Below the pieces are notes generated by a model that made no database searches, was not told where the DNA came from, and worked only from the letters and a program-made list of their open reading frames with translations. Below, piece by piece: positions 61,072 to 64,000 of a DNA stretch of 64,000 nucleotides; positions within the stretch are counted from its first letter, which is position 1, and every line of letters begins with the position of its first letter. The stretch covers positions 12,308,092-12,372,091 of the forward strand of contig CM059623.1 in assembly GCA_030435675.1 (NCBI GenBank), written 5' to 3'. The stretch comes from Steinernema hermaphroditum (taxonomy: Eukaryota; Nematoda; Chromadorea; Rhabditida; Steinernematidae). Both the position numbers and the translations under genes were made by a program.

Positions 61072-64000
61072 GTAGCTCTAATAGCACCTATATGAGAAAG
61101 TCCATTGCAAAATGATATAAAATTCCGATTTTTGTACGGCGGATCTGGCTGTGGCCGTCAAATGCTGAGACTAGAAGACCAAATCTTTCATGTGAACAGA
61201 TGGTTTTGCTAAGCATTTCGTTCAATTCTGGATCGGTCTTATTTCTCAATCCCAGTGTTTTTATCTGTATTCTATTTTTGAGCTAGAATGGTAATCTTGA
61301 TACAACTCAAGCCCTAAGATATCAGCACACTTTTTAAAATCGTTCCTTTCAAGTGAAAGCGCTTTGATTTGTGATGAGGTAGAATGGCCTGATAGGAATG
61401 GCTCCTTGAACTCTCTCGCATTGAATAGTTCTCTTTCAGCAACCAATTTCAGCAGTTTTAAGTTCACAACGTAGATGTAAGTGTACCGTTGAGCGCCAAA
61501 GATAAAGTGCGCTGAGAGATCCCCGTGTTCACCCCCGAGGAGGCACTCTATCCTGTGGAGAGAGCGCCGGTGGATCCACATGAACACCCCATTTTTCCCG
61601 CGCCTTTCCTGATCGCTGCAAAAACCCTTAAGGCTTGGTCACACGCGCGTCCTAATCTCATTTACCAAGGGGCAAAAACACCCCCTTTAAACCCCAACAC
61701 CCGTTTTACATTTTCTCAGTCACGGAACAGGTTGAGTTTCGGAGAGTTATTTGCTTTGGATCTTTATTTTTCATATCAGCGGCCTTTTTAAATTGAACCC
61801 TACTAGTAAACTTAAGCATCTGAACTACGAGTGTTATTAATTGTGTTCATCGTTTTCATTTCCTTGGCTTTCACTTAAAGGTTTATTCTTTGGTAAAAAT
61901 CAGCCGATTCCCACCAAACTCATCAATCTGCACAATAACGCTAAATTGCATGAATATTTTCGCCCAGGATCTTGCCACTTTTTTAACGATCTTGTCCATG
62001 TGATTAAAGTTATATCTGGGAACAGATACCTTGATTTCAAACTCGACCCTTCAGTGAAAGTCACCTGACACTCACCCTCCGAACCCGTCTCACTGTTCAC
62101 TCTGAGGTTCACTGAGCGGAATAAACGCATTACCCGGAGCTCAGTGCGGTGAACCCGCGGCTGGCGGGAGGAGAGCGATGAATGCGGGCGGATTGCATAA
62201 TTGTCGCGCGACCATACGGCGCGCAACCGATTTCGCGCGTCAATTCGCCGTTATTCTCTGCGCGTAATCGCCGATCGCCGTAATTATAATATTTCGGCGA
62301 CTTCGAGTGTGATTTATTGCGTGTTGTCTTGTCAAAATTAGCGTCCGTTTTTGAGAGCCAAATTGGAAGCCGGTTCTTGGCTAAGGCGTGGTATTTTTGG
62401 CTAATTTGGTTTGTGGTGTTTTTTATTTTTATAAACTTATAGCTTTCGTACACTTCTACATGGCACACTTTCTGGTATTTCTTGTCTAAAATCATTTGTA
62501 ATGGTATCGCTTATTGTTGCCATTCGAACTTTTAAATACAAAGTGTGATACAAAATGGAGCGTGATGGTTAAACGAATCGGTGTTCATCATACTTTTCGC
62601 TTTCGTTTCGCATTCGACACAGGCCACTGCAATCAATTTTTGCTTCTAACTGCGTTGCGTGTTACACATACCTTTATTTTTTATGCTTCGAGGCCTTTAA
62701 GAATCTTTCATTTTAGTGTTCAAAATTTCAATGGCTCTCTTTCGTTTGGTTACTTGTTATGTGATTTTGTCCATTTGTTTAGCCGTCCAGGAGCACGAGA
62801 CTTTAGTTACGGATGTAGAGCGATTTTCATAATATCCCCAGAAAATATTTTCTGTCGAGCCTTCCGGAGATATCTCTGGGAACTGAGCACTCTTACATTA
62901 GAAAAAAAGTGGATTCAGAGAACATAGTTTTGTAGTTACGAATAACGATGACTCAATGCTCAATGAAATGACCACCACTAGAGAGCAAGGAACACCTGAT
63001 CTTTTGGCTGCATATGTATTACCTTTAAACTTTAACGTTTACACTTTAAACAGTTTTGGCTTATGGATGGAACCCTTCGTAGATTGACATAGAGAATTTC
63101 TTTTACAAATTTTTGACTAATTTTTGGTTGCACAATAATACTTGAATCGGAATCTTTCATGTGCGTCTCTCATTTCGGACTACTGAGATCGGGGGTTTAT
63201 GAGATGAGTGATTTTGAAAGTGAGAGTTCAGGTTGTTCTCTCCGTCATTGTTGTTTGAACAGTGATCCTCCAGGCTCAGCCAAAAAAGAAAGAAGCGGTA
63301 AGATCGTGCTTGTTGTTATGTGTATCAGATATCGGAGTTTGATAATAAATATTGGATCTTGGGCTCTAAATTCTTTGCTTGCAGTCAATTTTTGGCACTA
63401 CGAGATGCTCATTTTAGCGATGAAGTAGTTACGGATTTGATGGCTAGAAGTATTCATTGTTACATTGAAAATAGGATATTTTGTCAAGAATTATTTTCCA
63501 CTATACCTCATTTCACTGAGCCTTGTGGTCGAAATGTGGCCATTTTATTTGCTGCCTTCCAGCACGCACAAAACACAAAAGTTCATGTTTGAAGAGAAAT
63601 ACAGAGGGGTTTCTTATCGATAAAACTGACGAAGATTAATTTTTGGACTGGTTATGATCACGCTGCACATGTTTAGTTCTTTAACATCAGCTTCACTGTT
63701 TTGAATTCGTTCCATCGGACCAACCTTTCGCATCTATATTTTCCGGCCAGCTTCAGTGGTGTATGTCTTTAGGTACTTCGCTGTTCACACAATCACTGTT
63801 CTCTGTATGGGCACTTTTTTGGAGTTCCATTGTTCATATTTTTGAAGTCTCAGCATTGTAAAACTATTGCGACGAACTGTTTTAGCTGCCTTATTTACCA
63901 GTGCTCTATCTTTATTTTAAGTGTGTCGTATTTCGAGAAGATCTCAGTGACTTAAATTGATTTCTTGTTCCAGCATCTCTGAGACACTCTGTACATTTGT
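61072..64000. other. gene-free stretch to the end of the window
   Basis: No gene recognised. A GC-rich patch lies at about 62080-62310 with TAAT and GATTGCATAATTG motifs. The segment 62966-63180 is a diverged copy of 51280-51510 (CACCTGATCTT, CCTTTAAACTTTA, TTTTTGGCTTATG, TGAATCGGAATCTTTCAT). Open frames (62514-62927, 63159-63428) are hydrophobic by AT composition and lack supporting signals. Confidence 0.45.

Noticed and set aside
1..64000. CRISPR arrays, rRNA genes, spliced-leader RNA genes
   Set aside because: None seen; the repeats present are diverged, irregular or eukaryotic in type.

Overview
The window is nuclear DNA of a nematode. The clearest evidence is an intact 127-residue Major Sperm Protein gene at 22971-23354, a family of sperm cytoskeletal proteins characteristic of nematodes. 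Most introns are only 40-50 nt and several start codons sit just behind a splice-acceptor-like tract, as in trans-spliced nematode genes. I cannot name the species. No spliced-leader RNA, rRNA or CRISPR array was seen.

Layout. 0-8.7 kb holds a divergent pair of secreted paralogues (250-1032 minus, 2531-3345 plus) separated by a broken paralogue exon, a decayed mariner transposon and a tRNA-related SINE-like repeat. Then come a Thr-rich, probably GPI-anchored surface protein, a small one-pass membrane protein, ribosomal protein eL39, a RanBP3-type Ran-binding protein and a small secreted protein. 8.7-18 kb is almost gene-free. 18.3-37 kb is the gene-rich core: a tRNA-Thr-like relic, the ERK7/MAPK15 kinase, MSP, the SNF2 ATPase TTF2/lodestar, a gene-free stretch with a roughly 165-bp periodic repeat, two secreted Cys-rich peptides (one a six-cysteine defensin-like peptide), the checkpoint clamp subunit RAD1, the RNA 5'-phosphatase DUSP11/PIR-1, tRNA-Cys, tRNA-Gln, ornithine aminotransferase and tRNA-Arg. 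37-42.7 kb has a tRNA-Thr and little else before WBP11 (42703-43698). 43.7-64 kb is a repeat-rich, gene-poor tract with a few small candidate genes, two about 920-bp elements with perfect terminal inverted repeats, several dispersed repeat families and short GC-rich islands.

The housekeeping genes belong to unrelated pathways (translation, nuclear transport, transcription termination, DNA damage checkpoint, RNA 5'-end processing, arginine/proline metabolism, splicing), and I see no operon I would defend. The distinctive content is the secreted small-protein genes, the exon duplication inside TTF2, the duplicated element upstream of MSP, and the repeat landscape. All exon structures were inferred by eye from splice signals, reading frame and family knowledge; no transcript evidence was available.
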